From DATKKX01 sp035542775 (GTDB lineage: Bacteria; Planctomycetota; Phycisphaerae; UBA1845; UTPLA1): a DNA stretch of 22,787 bases. The notes under the pieces were generated by a model, which had not been told where the DNA came from, did not search any database, and saw only the letters and a list, made by a program, of their open reading frames with translations. Position numbers and translations under genes: made by a program. Positions 8,396 through 17,204 of this stretch are shown in pieces (position 1 is the stretch's first letter; the number at the start of each line of letters is the position of its first letter). Location of the stretch: the NCBI GenBank assembly GCA_035542775.1, contig DATKKX010000132.1, positions 1 to 22,787 of the forward strand, read 5' to 3'.

Positions 8396-9838
8396 ATGTT
8401 GAAAAACGCATATCCGTACTTCTTGCTGAACCGGCCGGTGTTCGCGAACGAGGATCTGCCCGTGACCAACAAGCACACTCGCGAGACGGCCACCCGGGCC
8501 GCGCTCGCGGACGGCGGAGTCGTCGAGGACGCCGTGGCTGCGGCCGAGGCCGCGGCTGGCGCCTGTCGGAAGATGCCGTCATTTGCCCGGGCAGCCGCCC
8601 TCAACCACGTGGTGCAACGGATGGACGAGCGGCGGGAGGAGCTGGCCCAGGCCCTTGCCGTCGAAGCGGGCAAGCCCATCAAAGATGCCCGGGGTGAAGT
8701 GACGCGGGGCCTGGATACCTTCCGGTTGGCCGCGGAGGAAGCGACGCGGACGTATGGCGAGTACATGCCATTGGATATTTCCCCGCGGGCCGAGGGCTAC
8801 GAAGCCATCTGGAAGCGGGTGCCGATCGGCCCCTGCGCATTCATCACGCCGTTCAATTTCCCGATCAACCTGGCCGCGCACAAGATCGCCCCGGCAATCG
8901 CGGCGGGCTGTCCCTGGATCCTGAAGCCGGCTTCGGCCACGCCGGTCGGGGCGCTGATCCTCGGCGAAATGCTGGCAGAGACGGACCTGCCCAAAGGGGC
9001 CTTCAGCATCCTGCCTTGCGGGCATGAGGATGCAAGATCGCTTATTGCAGATGACCGGATCAAATTGTTGTCCTTCACCGGATCCCAGGACGTGGGCTGG
9101 GCGCTGAAGGCGCGATGCGGCAAGAAGAAGATCTGCCTGGAGCTCGGTGGCAACGCGGCCTGCATCGTGGATCGCGGCATCGATCTGGATTACGCCGTCT
9201 CGCGGATCGTGTTCGGGGCGTTTTACCAGTCGGGCCAGTCGTGCATCAGCGTGCAGAGAATCCTGGCCCACAGGGCGATCTATGAGGATCTCAAGGCCGA
9301 GCTGACGGCGGCGGCGAAGGCCCTGAAGGCCGGCGACCCGCTTGACGAGGCGACCTTCCTGGGGCCGCTGATCAGCGAGGCCGATGCCAGGCGCGTGGAA
9401 GGCTGGGTCCACGAGGCCGCGGGCCGCGGTGCCAGGATCCTATGCGGTGGAACGCGGCACGATGCGTTTTTTGAGGCCACGCTGGTTGAGAGCGTGCCCG
9501 ACGACCTGCCGCTGGCCTGCCGCGAGGTGTTCGGCCCGGTGGCCCTGCTGGAGCCGTTTGACTCTTTCGAGGCGGCCTGCGACCGGGTGAACGCGAGCCG
9601 CTACGGCTTGCAGGCCGGCGTGTTCACAAAAAGCCTTGACAGAGCTTTTTATGCTTTCAACGAGTTGCAGGTGGGTGGCGTGGTGATCAACGATGTGCCC
9701 TCCTTCCGCGTGGACAACATGCCGTACGGCGGCGTGAAGGACAGCGGGCAAGGCCGGGAGGGGGTGCGGTTCGCGATCGAGGAGATGACCGAGATGCGAT
9801 TGCTGGTCCTGAACCGCGTGGGCCGGTCGGGGAAATGA
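8396..9838 (+). CDS. NAD(P)-dependent aldehyde dehydrogenase
   Basis: ALDH-superfamily enzyme that oxidises an aldehyde to the acid, or its CoA/phosphate relative; 480 aa. Catalytic elements are complete: N154 in TPFNFPIN, the cofactor loop FTGSQDVGW, E249 in CLELGGNA and the nucleophile C283 in SGQSCISVQR. The end shows VINDVPSFRVDNMPYGGVKDSG. The GQSCISVQR form is seen in non-phosphorylating, lactaldehyde/sulfoacetaldehyde-like branches, so the substrate cannot be named. The start is the ATG at 8396, with GGAG six nt upstream; a longer open frame upstream is not family-like. It is monocistronic or leads into the FIST/SagB pair about 105 nt later. Confidence 0.93.
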   Translation: MLKNAYPYFLLNRPVFANEDLPVTNKHTRETATRAALADGGVVEDAVAAAEAAAGACRKMPSFARAAALNHVVQRMDERREELAQALAVEAGKPIKDARGEVTRGLDTFRLAAEEATRTYGEYMPLDISPRAEGYEAIWKRVPIGPCAFITPFNFPINLAAHKIAPAIAAGCPWILKPASATPVGALILGEMLAETDLPKGAFSILPCGHEDARSLIADDRIKLLSFTGSQDVGWALKARCGKKKICLELGGNAACIVDRGIDLDYAVSRIVFGAFYQSGQSCISVQRILAHRAIYEDLKAELTAAAKALKAGDPLDEATFLGPLISEADARRVEGWVHEAAGRGARILCGGTRHDAFFEATLVESVPDDLPLACREVFGPVALLEPFDSFEAACDRVNASRYGLQAGVFTKSLDRAFYAFNELQVGGVVINDVPSFRVDNMPYGGVKDSGQGREGVRFAIEEMTEMRLLVLNRVGRSGK

Positions 9839-9844
9839 ATTCCA

Positions 9845-9896
9845 ACGACGATCACGCGGATCGATCCTGCGTCGTCATTTGCTCGTACTATACTAT
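9845..9896 (+). promoter_or_regulatory. Hairpin plus -10-like box between the aldehyde dehydrogenase and FIST genes
   Basis: ACGACG (9845-9850) can pair with CGTCGT (9870-9875), with the palindrome GGATCGATCC between them; this may be a weak terminator. Just after it, TATACT (9889-9894) is a good -10 match in otherwise GC-rich DNA, although no clear -35 lies 16-18 bp upstream. It could start a FIST/SagB transcript about 50 nt before the FIST ATG. Confidence 0.4.
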
Positions 9897-9943
9897 GCGC
9901 AGAGGTGCCTCCGGCAGCGCAGCGCGGGGAGGCGAAGGCTGCC

Positions 9944-11116
9944 ATGAACATTCGAGCGACAATCAGCACGAATAGCGATACTGAAGCGGCGGTGGATGAA
10001 GTCTGCCAGGGCGCGGTCGGGATGGCCCCGGATCTGGTCCTTCTGTTTGCGTCGCACCATCACGCCGAGGAGATCGAGTCGCTGGTGCCCGTCCTCTGGG
10101 AGAGAATCGGTCCGCGAAATCTCATAGGCTGTCTCGCCGACGGCGTGATCGGGCCGAGCCACGAGGTGGAACGTGCTCCGGCTATGGCGCTGTGGGCGGC
10201 GAAGATGCCGGGCGTTCGGGTGTTGCCCTTTATACTCGACCAGCAGGATATTGAGCGTTTCGAGAGCTCCGAGGACTGGCTGGACCGTATTGGCATCGCC
10301 CCCGGCGAGAAGCCGGGCTTCCTCGTATTGCCGGAGCCTTTCTCCATCGATGCCGAACGATGCCTCGAGCGGCTGGATGAACTGTTTCCCGGTTGCACGA
10401 TCGTGGGGGGGCTGGCCAGCGGCGGGACGGGTCCGCGACAGAACCGGATCTTTCTGGACGATCAGGTGCTGCGTCAAGGCCTGGCCGGGGTCTCGCTGTG
10501 CGGGCCGGTATCGATCTGCCCGGTAGTCTCCCAGGGGTGCCGGCCGGTGGGCGAGCCCTTTGTCGTGACCAAGGCCGAGCAGTACGTAATCCAGGAACTC
10601 CGCGGTAAGCCGGCGATGGAGGTTCTGCGGGATGTCTTCAGCAATGCGGATCCGGCCGATCGCGCATTGATGCAGAAGGGCATCCATGTCGGCCGGGTCG
10701 TCGATGAGCGGCTGCACAACTTCGGGCGGGGCGATTTCCTGATCCGCAATCTGATGGGCGTGGTCGGCGAGACGGGACTGGCGATCAACTCCCTGGTCCG
10801 GCCGGGCCAGACCATTCAGTTCCACGTGCGTGACTCGAAGACGGCCACCGAGGAGATGCGATCGCTGCTGGCGGGAACGGTCGCAGGCATGACGCCGCCA
10901 CCGGCGGGCGGGCTGCTCTTCACCTGCAACGGCCGCGGCGCCGGGATGTTCGGGGCGCCGGACCATGACATCAGGCTTGTGAACAGCGTGACCAAGGGCT
11001 GCCCCATCGCGGGCTTCTTCGCCCAGGGCGAGATCGGCCCGATCGGCCACAAGACTTTCATCCACGGCTTCAGCAGCAGCCTGGTGCTGTTCCACGATGC
11101 CTCAAATTCCGAATGA
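9944..11116 (+). CDS. FIST-domain (FIST_N + FIST_C) sensory protein
   Basis: Cytosolic protein of 390 aa made only of the FIST module, a predicted small-ligand sensor usually linked to signal transduction. The N-terminal FIST half shows DLVLLFASHHHAEEI, LIGCLADGVIG and CTIVGGLASGGTG. The C-terminal half has GVSLCGPVSICPVVSQGCRP, EPFVVTKAEQYVIQEL, and the closing signature GGLLFTCNGRG-x-GMFG followed by PIAGFFAQGEIGPIG. No kinase, GGDEF or receiver domain is attached. The ATG at 9944 follows GGGGAGG and AAGG; a GTG at 9905 is in frame but lacks a clear RBS. The tandem nitroreductase gene follows after about 44 nt, so they probably share a transcript. Confidence 0.9.
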   Translation: MNIRATISTNSDTEAAVDEVCQGAVGMAPDLVLLFASHHHAEEIESLVPVLWERIGPRNLIGCLADGVIGPSHEVERAPAMALWAAKMPGVRVLPFILDQQDIERFESSEDWLDRIGIAPGEKPGFLVLPEPFSIDAERCLERLDELFPGCTIVGGLASGGTGPRQNRIFLDDQVLRQGLAGVSLCGPVSICPVVSQGCRPVGEPFVVTKAEQYVIQELRGKPAMEVLRDVFSNADPADRALMQKGIHVGRVVDERLHNFGRGDFLIRNLMGVVGETGLAINSLVRPGQTIQFHVRDSKTATEEMRSLLAGTVAGMTPPPAGGLLFTCNGRGAGMFGAPDHDIRLVNSVTKGCPIAGFFAQGEIGPIGHKTFIHGFSSSLVLFHDASNSE

Positions 11117-11160
11117 TGGCGTGAGGTTTCATCATCGCCGCGCAGAACCGCTACGATCTC

Positions 11161-12849
11161 GTGCTGGCTTATCACGATGCCACCAAGCATCATCCGCACG
11201 GCTATGCCAAGGGGCCGGGCCGTCTGGACTGGGCCACGCAACCGGACCCGTTCCGCAGATACGAGGGCGCGGCGGTGGTGTCGCTGCTGCTCGGAGGCGA
11301 CGAGCCGGAGCCTTTGTACGACGAGATCCTCAGCCCGGGGGCGGTTTCACCGCGTCCATTGAACAGGCGGTCGATCTCCGCGTTCTTCGAGTGCTCACTC
11401 GGCCTGACAGCGTGGAAATCGTACCGCGGGACAAGCTGGTCGCTGCGGTGCAACCCATCGAGCGGCAATCTGCATCCGACGGAGGGCTATCTGCTGGCCG
11501 GGCCGATCGAGGGGATCGGCGCAACGCCGGCCGTCTATCACTATGCACCGCGCGAGCATGCCCTGGAGCGCCGGCACGAAATCGGCCCAGCCGTCTGGCA
11601 GCGGCTGATGCAGGGCCTCGGGGACTCGGCTTTCCTGGTGGGGTTAACCTCGATCTATTGGCGCGAGGCCTGGAAGTACGGCGAGCGGGCCTTCCGCTAC
11701 TGCCAGCACGACGCCGGGCACGCCTTGGCCTGCCTGCGGTTCGCGGCGGCGATGTCGGGCTGGCGTCTGCGAGTGATCGAGGAATCGGGCGATGCCGACA
11801 TCGGACGCTTGCTGGGCGTTGATCGCGAGGGCGACTACAGCGATGCCGAGCGGGAGAATCCTGACCTGACCGCGGTGGTGACGCCGACGGATCGACCGCT
11901 GCCCGCTACTTTGACCCTCGATACTGATGCGATCGACGCCGTGGCAGGCGGCGCATGGTTCGGGCGGGCCAATCCGCTGAGCGGCGGACACGTGTCGTGG
12001 GATCTTATTGACGAGGCGTCCGAGGCGACGGAGAAGCCCCGAGGTCTGCCGATGGCGATGGCGTGGCAGCCGCGGAAGGATCGGCGTTCGGAGGTGGCTT
12101 CAGCCCACATGGAGGGCGAGAGTCACGGCGGCGGCCCAACGGCTCGACAGATCGTCCTGCAGCGTCGCAGCGGCACCGATTACGACGGCGAGACTGCCAT
12201 CACCGCGCCGCGATTCTACGGCATGCTTCAGCGGCTCATGCCGATCGCCGCCGCAAGCGGTCGCCCCGTGCCTTGGGATGCGATCTCATGGCCGCCGACC
12301 GTTCACCTGTTCCTGTTCGTGCATCGTGTCGCCGACCTGCCGTCGGGTATCTACGGTCTGGCCCGCGACGCCTTGAAAGTGGAGGAACTCCGAGCAGCTA
12401 CGAGGAAGGAGTTCGCCTGGCAGCCCGTAAAGAACAGCCCGGCTGGGCTCCCGTTCTTCATGCTGATGCAGACTGATTGTCGTCACGCCGCCGCCCGGCT
12501 GAGCCTTGGCCAGGAGATCGCGGCGGATGGCGCATTCAGCCTGGCGATGATCGCGGAATTCGAGCGGCCGCTCCGCGAATACGGTCCGTGGTTCTACCGC
12601 CGGCTGTTCTGGGAGGCGGGGATGGTCGGCCAGGTGCTGTACATGGAGGCCGAGGCGCTGGGAGCGCGCTGCCGGGCGAACATCCGCGGCACAGGCATGG
12701 GCGCCTACTTCGACGATTGGGTCCACGAGACGCTCGGCCTGGAGGGGCACGCCTTTCAGGACCTGTACCATTTCACCGTGGGCGGAGCCGTCGATGATGA
12801 CAGGCTCACGACGCTGCCGCCCTATGACGCAGCCGCAACCAGGACATGA
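11161..12849 (+). CDS. Tandem nitroreductase, SagB/ThcOx-type FMN dehydrogenase
   Basis: Predicted FMN-dependent oxidoreductase with two nitroreductase-fold halves; 562 aa. The N-terminal lead YHDATKHHPHGYAKGP then LDWATQPDPFRRYEGA is typical of SagB-type proteins. The first half has RCNPSSGNLHPTEGYLL (about residues 94-110) and RYCQHDAGHALACLRFAAAMSGW (about 180). The second half has LQRRSGTDYDG (about 330), SGIYGL, and a GMVGQVLYMEAEALG helix near 495. In azole-peptide clusters SagB oxidises azolines, but no YcaO, E1-like or precursor gene is visible here. The substrate is therefore unknown. The GTG at 11161 is the first standard start but lacks an RBS and would cut family-like residues (NRYDL) just upstream; an ATC at 11131 or 11134 after TGAGG is possible. 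Confidence 0.88.
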   Translation: MLAYHDATKHHPHGYAKGPGRLDWATQPDPFRRYEGAAVVSLLLGGDEPEPLYDEILSPGAVSPRPLNRRSISAFFECSLGLTAWKSYRGTSWSLRCNPSSGNLHPTEGYLLAGPIEGIGATPAVYHYAPREHALERRHEIGPAVWQRLMQGLGDSAFLVGLTSIYWREAWKYGERAFRYCQHDAGHALACLRFAAAMSGWRLRVIEESGDADIGRLLGVDREGDYSDAERENPDLTAVVTPTDRPLPATLTLDTDAIDAVAGGAWFGRANPLSGGHVSWDLIDEASEATEKPRGLPMAMAWQPRKDRRSEVASAHMEGESHGGGPTARQIVLQRRSGTDYDGETAITAPRFYGMLQRLMPIAAASGRPVPWDAISWPPTVHLFLFVHRVADLPSGIYGLARDALKVEELRAATRKEFAWQPVKNSPAGLPFFMLMQTDCRHAAARLSLGQEIAADGAFSLAMIAEFERPLREYGPWFYRRLFWEAGMVGQVLYMEAEALGARCRANIRGTGMGAYFDDWVHETLGLEGHAFQDLYHFTVGGAVDDDRLTTLPPYDAAATRT

Positions 12850-12934
12850 CCGCGATCACGGCATTTATCTGGAATGAAATCCTCGGCACTGATCGGTCCT
12901 GCAAAGTCAGGTTCTATGCGTCTGCCCGCCTGCG

Positions 12935-15900
12935 CTACGGCATTGTCATGCTGAACGTATTTGACCAATCGGATGCGCCGTCGGCATTGAATGCCCGTAC
13001 CCGCCACCAGTATGTCCTGCCACGTCGCAGCCCATTCTGCACGACGTTGAGGACCGTGCCGGCCGGCACGGTGCTGTTGACCGTGGTGTTGTTCAAGCCC
13101 GTGGTGAAGGCCGCGTCAGTGGCACGCTGAACCAGGAAGCCGGTCTGGTTGGTGGCATTATTCCTGAACATCAACGCGACACGGTCGGATCGGAAGTTCA
13201 CGATCGTCGCCGTCCCCACCAGGTTCGAGGGCGCCAGCGGAATCGTGGGTGTGACCGCCACTCCCACGATGTTCGACGCCGCATCGCCGGCTGCGTTGTA
13301 GGCAACGACTTGATACCGATGCGTACCCGGCCGCGCTCCAGTGTCAATAAACGTGGTGGAGTTGGCTGGCACAACGGCGATTTGTGTCAGAGCGCCGCCC
13401 CTGCCCGTCCCGCGCATGATCCTGAAACCAACTTCATTGGCCGGATTGCCTACGGTGCTGATCGGGCTGCAAGTGCTGTAGTTGAACGGCGTGCCGTCTG
13501 TCCAGGAGAGAGCGGTGTCGCCTCCGATACCCGTCGCGCTCAAAACAGGCGCCAGCGGCGCCACGCTTGGGACCCGAAACACCATCGGCCGCATCATGTC
13601 CATTTCTTCATGGCTGAGAATGTGGCAGTGCCATACGTACTCCCAGCCGAAGTTGACGAGGTTGTTGATGACCGTGATGGGGTTGCCCTGCGTGTCCACG
13701 TTCTTGAACTGCCCGGTGGAGCCCTGCGGCGACGTCGGGTCCAAAAGCCGGACGCTGTCGGGCACGCCGAAGGGCTGCGCGGGGGCCGACGGCCGCAAGG
13801 CGACGATGCAGTCCTCCAGCGGGTTCATCCGCACAGTATCTTTCCAGCCGAGCTCGTTGGCGTCCGGCGGCTTCACCACCCCGACCCAGTCGACCCGGTT
13901 GATGATCTGCACGTCGAACAGGTGGAAGTGAACTGTGTGAGTGTCCACGCCGTTGTGGGTGACCTTCCAGATTTGGGTCCCATCTCCCGTTGATCCGATG
14001 GGCGTGGCGAGAACGGAGTTGTTGATGGATTCAGTGGGCGGATCGAAGTAATCGTACCAGATGGTCGTCTGGTTTTGGCCGTTGGTGAAGACCATCTCGA
14101 CGCCCAGGAAGGCGCTCATCCGCCCCCAGATGTCATCAAATTCCTCGGCGATGGCCTTTGGCGCGAACGGGATGGTCACCGGCGACGTCGCTCCCGTAGG
14201 CGTGAAGGTCAGCGAGGTGCTGTAGATCCGCCCATAGGCGTGAGTGTCCGATGGGAACGTCGCGTTGTAGGCACTGTCGTACGGCGCTTGCGGAACGATG
14301 ATAGCGTCCTGGCCCCGCGCAAAAACACCCTGCCTGCTCGCCGTCGACGCGAACTCGGCATTCAGTGCGTTCAGATCAAAGGATTGCGGCGTTCCCGCGG
14401 CCACGCGGATCTGCATCAGCGTCCGCGTGTTGGGCCCGTAGCCCGGGAGGGTGGAAGTTGTGCCGCCGATCGCGGTCAGATCGGCGTCGTTCGTGAAGTA
14501 GTTGACACGAACGTCAGCCGCCGGGACCGGCGCCGGCCCGTCATTGTACAGAATCAGCGTCTGACCGGGATAAGCGGAGAAGTCGATGATCACGTCCGCC
14601 CGCTCCGCGGGACCAATGAAGAGGTTGTGCTCTTTGACGTTGGTGATGGTGATGCTTCGAGGATCCCTGTCGAAACCGATCGGGGTGTTGGGCCATAGCA
14701 CCGGCGCCGGCAGGAAGCCGCCTTCGGTGCCGATCTGGATTATGGGCGGGCCGATTAACGCCGGATCGGGCACGCCTCCCAGCCTGCCGTCGAGTATGTC
14801 GCCCGGCTGGCCCGGTGTCTGGGCGGTCCACTCCGGCGGGAATGCATCAAGGCCTTGGCCTGCCGGGACCATTCCTAGTTCGGTCGGCGCGTCGTAGAGC
14901 GTGGCCGTCGCGGCAGCGGTCCCACCGCCCGCCGTCGTGGGAGGATCGATGGTGACGTCCGGAGCCGAGGTGTACCCGCTCCCGACCGTGTACAGATTGA
15001 CGCCGGTCACCTGGCCGAATGTCGGGCTCCCGGGAGTCAGGTCGACTGTCGCCAGCGCGGTCGCGCCCTTTCCGGTGGTATCACCCGCGACCGGCGTGAT
15101 GGTGACCAGCGGAGGAGCGGTGTAACCGCTTCCGCCGTCGGTGACCTTGATGCCGCCCACGATCGAGCTGGCCAGGTGCAGTTGCAAGTTCCACATCCGG
15201 TCGTTGGCGGCGTTCAGAATCCGGAAGCGGTAGGGCTTGGGATCGACCTCGAGATAAGGATAGGCCGTCCCGTTTATGACGGGCGTATCGTGGAACGCCT
15301 CCATGGTCGCGGACAGGTCGGGGACATTGGGGTAAATCACCCCCGTGTTTGGGTCCGTGATCGGCTGGTTCGCCACCGGCCACGGCGGCCACTGCCAGGG
15401 CCCGTAATCCCAGCGGCCCATGGCGTTGACGCCGTCCACGTCGTTCGGGTTCTGGTTCGTCATGTAGACGTGCGGATACCAGAGATTCGATAACGTCGCA
15501 TCGACGGGAAACGGCCAAGTCGGGTCGGTGGTCAGCACCGTCGTCGGGTCTGCGAAGGTCTTGTCCTGGATGACCAAGGCGATGGTGTCAGCCGGGGGAG
15601 GAAGTATCCCCCTGGTGATCAGGTCCTGCTCGACCGCATCAGTCAGCAGATAAGCCGCCGCCTCCCCGGCATAGACGTTGAGGCGGGTGATGCCGTAGGC
15701 GTGGTCGTGATAGAACATCAGCCGGGCACTCTGCTGGTTGCTGTAGAAGAAGGTGATGGAGCCCGGCCCGGGGTCCGGCATGTCGGGCACGTTCTTCGTA
15801 CTGACGCCGACGGGGTAAGGTGTGTTTTCGTTCGCCGGCGTCGTCCACTGGTGGGGCGTGCCGTCACTGATCCACGGGGTGCGGCCTCCGTGGAGGTGCA

Positions 15901-16813
15901 TTGTCGCGCGGTTCTGTGTGTAGCTGTGCGTGCCGTCGGGGCCCATGCCGGCCCCCATCTCGGTAGTGTCCACCGGCAGGAAGAGGTCGCCGTTCCGCGG
16001 CGAGTTCTGCGTGCCGGTCTCGAAGGGGAGCTTGTTGGTAAATTTGATACGGACCGGCCTGCCGTTTCCGGCCTGCCCAGGCGGCAGGGCCGGATCGTGC
16101 CTGGTGGCGATGATCAGGGGGCCAAGGTAATGGATCGGCGCGGGTGCCACGGTGTTCAAACCCGTCGCGGTGTCGGTGCCATTGTTGACCTGCACGTAGC
16201 CCCGCAACGTGGTGGGGTTGAGGTCGGAGTGCATCTTCTCCGCAAACTCGCGCAGCTCGATCTCGTAGTAGTCGGAGCCGGGATAAGTGACGGTGTCCGG
16301 CACGGCCACAGGCATGTACTGCCCCAGCGGATCGCCGCCGGGCGTGACCAAGCCATTGGCGCCGGCGGGGTCGAGCCGCGGCAGCTTGTCGACGAACTTG
16401 TGAATGCCACCAGTGATGGCTGCGGTGTTAGGATCGACGGTCGGAGCCGGGCTGAAGGCCCAGTTGGGCTCGGGACCGTAATAGTTCGGCTTGCCGCCCT
16501 GCGGGGGTACGAAGAACTGCACGGCCGGCGGCGACTGGCTGGTGTCGCCTGCTGTTCCTTGCGCGCTGCGGCGGGCGGCCGCGGCGCGGGCGGCGGCCGC
16601 CTCACGCTGGGCCTGCGTGACTTTGTTGGTCCGGCGCTGAAGCACCGCCGTTGCGGCATCAGGGGCAGCCGTCGCCCCGGAGCTTTGGGCCGGCGGCGCT
16701 GGTGGCCCTACGGGCGCAGGCGATTGCGCGAGAGTCCAATCCAAGGTGCATAGAAAGACGCAAGCCAACAGCGCTGATAAACGCTTCGGCGTCCAGGTTA
16801 TGTGTGTGGTCAT
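12935..16813 (-). CDS. Large secreted multicopper oxidase with repeat insertion and FN3-like C-terminus
   Basis: Exported laccase/bilirubin-oxidase-like enzyme, 1292 aa, that should couple substrate oxidation to O2 reduction. An N-terminal signal peptide (K10-R11, hydrophobic 12-28, likely cut after TLA) precedes an Ala/Pro-rich stretch to about residue 100. All four copper-ligand motifs are present: H306-L-H308-G, H369-D-H371, H959-x2-H962-x-H964, and H1062-C1063-H1064 with H1068 and axial M1073. Residues about 550-630 carry two GSGYT-x2-P-x-VTI repeats inserted between cupredoxin parts. Residues about 1085-1292 form two FN3-like domains. The ATG at 16811-16813 has GAGGG nine nt upstream. 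The substrate (phenolic, Mn, bilin or other) cannot be read from sequence. Confidence 0.93.
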   Translation of the reverse strand: MTTHITWTPKRLSALLACVFLCTLDWTLAQSPAPVGPPAPPAQSSGATAAPDAATAVLQRRTNKVTQAQREAAAARAAAARRSAQGTAGDTSQSPPAVQFFVPPQGGKPNYYGPEPNWAFSPAPTVDPNTAAITGGIHKFVDKLPRLDPAGANGLVTPGGDPLGQYMPVAVPDTVTYPGSDYYEIELREFAEKMHSDLNPTTLRGYVQVNNGTDTATGLNTVAPAPIHYLGPLIIATRHDPALPPGQAGNGRPVRIKFTNKLPFETGTQNSPRNGDLFLPVDTTEMGAGMGPDGTHSYTQNRATMHLHGGRTPWISDGTPHQWTTPANENTPYPVGVSTKNVPDMPDPGPGSITFFYSNQQSARLMFYHDHAYGITRLNVYAGEAAAYLLTDAVEQDLITRGILPPPADTIALVIQDKTFADPTTVLTTDPTWPFPVDATLSNLWYPHVYMTNQNPNDVDGVNAMGRWDYGPWQWPPWPVANQPITDPNTGVIYPNVPDLSATMEAFHDTPVINGTAYPYLEVDPKPYRFRILNAANDRMWNLQLHLASSIVGGIKVTDGGSGYTAPPLVTITPVAGDTTGKGATALATVDLTPGSPTFGQVTGVNLYTVGSGYTSAPDVTIDPPTTAGGGTAAATATLYDAPTELGMVPAGQGLDAFPPEWTAQTPGQPGDILDGRLGGVPDPALIGPPIIQIGTEGGFLPAPVLWPNTPIGFDRDPRSITITNVKEHNLFIGPAERADVIIDFSAYPGQTLILYNDGPAPVPAADVRVNYFTNDADLTAIGGTTSTLPGYGPNTRTLMQIRVAAGTPQSFDLNALNAEFASTASRQGVFARGQDAIIVPQAPYDSAYNATFPSDTHAYGRIYSTSLTFTPTGATSPVTIPFAPKAIAEEFDDIWGRMSAFLGVEMVFTNGQNQTTIWYDYFDPPTESINNSVLATPIGSTGDGTQIWKVTHNGVDTHTVHFHLFDVQIINRVDWVGVVKPPDANELGWKDTVRMNPLEDCIVALRPSAPAQPFGVPDSVRLLDPTSPQGSTGQFKNVDTQGNPITVINNLVNFGWEYVWHCHILSHEEMDMMRPMVFRVPSVAPLAPVLSATGIGGDTALSWTDGTPFNYSTCSPISTVGNPANEVGFRIMRGTGRGGALTQIAVVPANSTTFIDTGARPGTHRYQVVAYNAAGDAASNIVGVAVTPTIPLAPSNLVGTATIVNFRSDRVALMFRNNATNQTGFLVQRATDAAFTTGLNNTTVNSTVPAGTVLNVVQNGLRRGRTYWWRVRAFNADGASDWSNTFSMTMP
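14885..15165 (-). other. Insertion with two GSGYT beta-repeats inside the multicopper oxidase
   Basis: This in-frame segment encodes GIKVTDGGSGYTAPPLVTI and, about 50 residues later, VGSGYTSAPDVTI, joined by Gly/Thr/Ala-rich linkers. Such repeats are common in bacterial surface proteins but are not part of a standard cupredoxin domain. The oxidase sequence resumes on both sides (NLQLHLASS before, the PTELGMVP region after). Confidence 0.7.
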
Positions 16814-17204
16814 GATCTATAACCCTCGCTGTGAAGGCGGCGCATCAATGAAAGAAAGCAAGCAACCGCGACTCCTCGCTGCGAAACGCAGCACAACTAC
16901 GACGAAAGGAGAGTGCGACAGGGAGGATCCGGCCGTGTGACGATAATGGGCGGCGATTACGTCCACTCTCTCCTAGAGGTGGAGCTACCAGGTGATCTGC
17001 CATGTCCGTACTTCCATCCTCCTTCGCGCGGAGTACCGGCTCTGTGGCATCAACTTGTTGGGGCCCGCCGGGAGAAAGCCCGATAGCCGACGGCGAGCGC
17101 GGGCCGTCCTCCCGCGAGCCGCCAGTCTTAACCGAATAGCGCGCACTTTCCCGAAAGGCCATCAGCCTTTGGCCTAGGGTAAATACCCGGGACAATAAAG
17201 GGTC
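16814..17204. promoter_or_regulatory. 391-bp non-coding leader upstream of the multicopper oxidase
   Basis: No convincing gene is present; the 116-codon - strand open frame at 16845-17195 lacks an RBS and family resemblance. On the - strand this is the upstream region of the oxidase. Small hairpins are visible: AAAGGC/GCCTTT (17154-17159 with 17165-17170) and GGGT/ACCC (17177-17188). A separated repeat pair GAGAGTG/CACTCTC lies around 16910-16975. I could not match it to a known riboswitch class. Confidence 0.45.

Noticed and set aside
15701..16753. A 350-codon + strand open frame opposite the multicopper oxidase
   Set aside because: Shadow of the oxidase, whose copper ligands are encoded on the other strand in the same region.
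16845..17195. A 116-codon - strand open frame upstream of the multicopper oxidase
   Set aside because: No RBS, no recognisable domain, Arg/Ser/Pro-rich composition typical of non-coding GC-rich DNA.
16814..17204. Cobalamin, c-di-GMP or fluoride riboswitch in the oxidase leader
   Set aside because: The conserved boxes of these classes were not found; only generic hairpins are visible.
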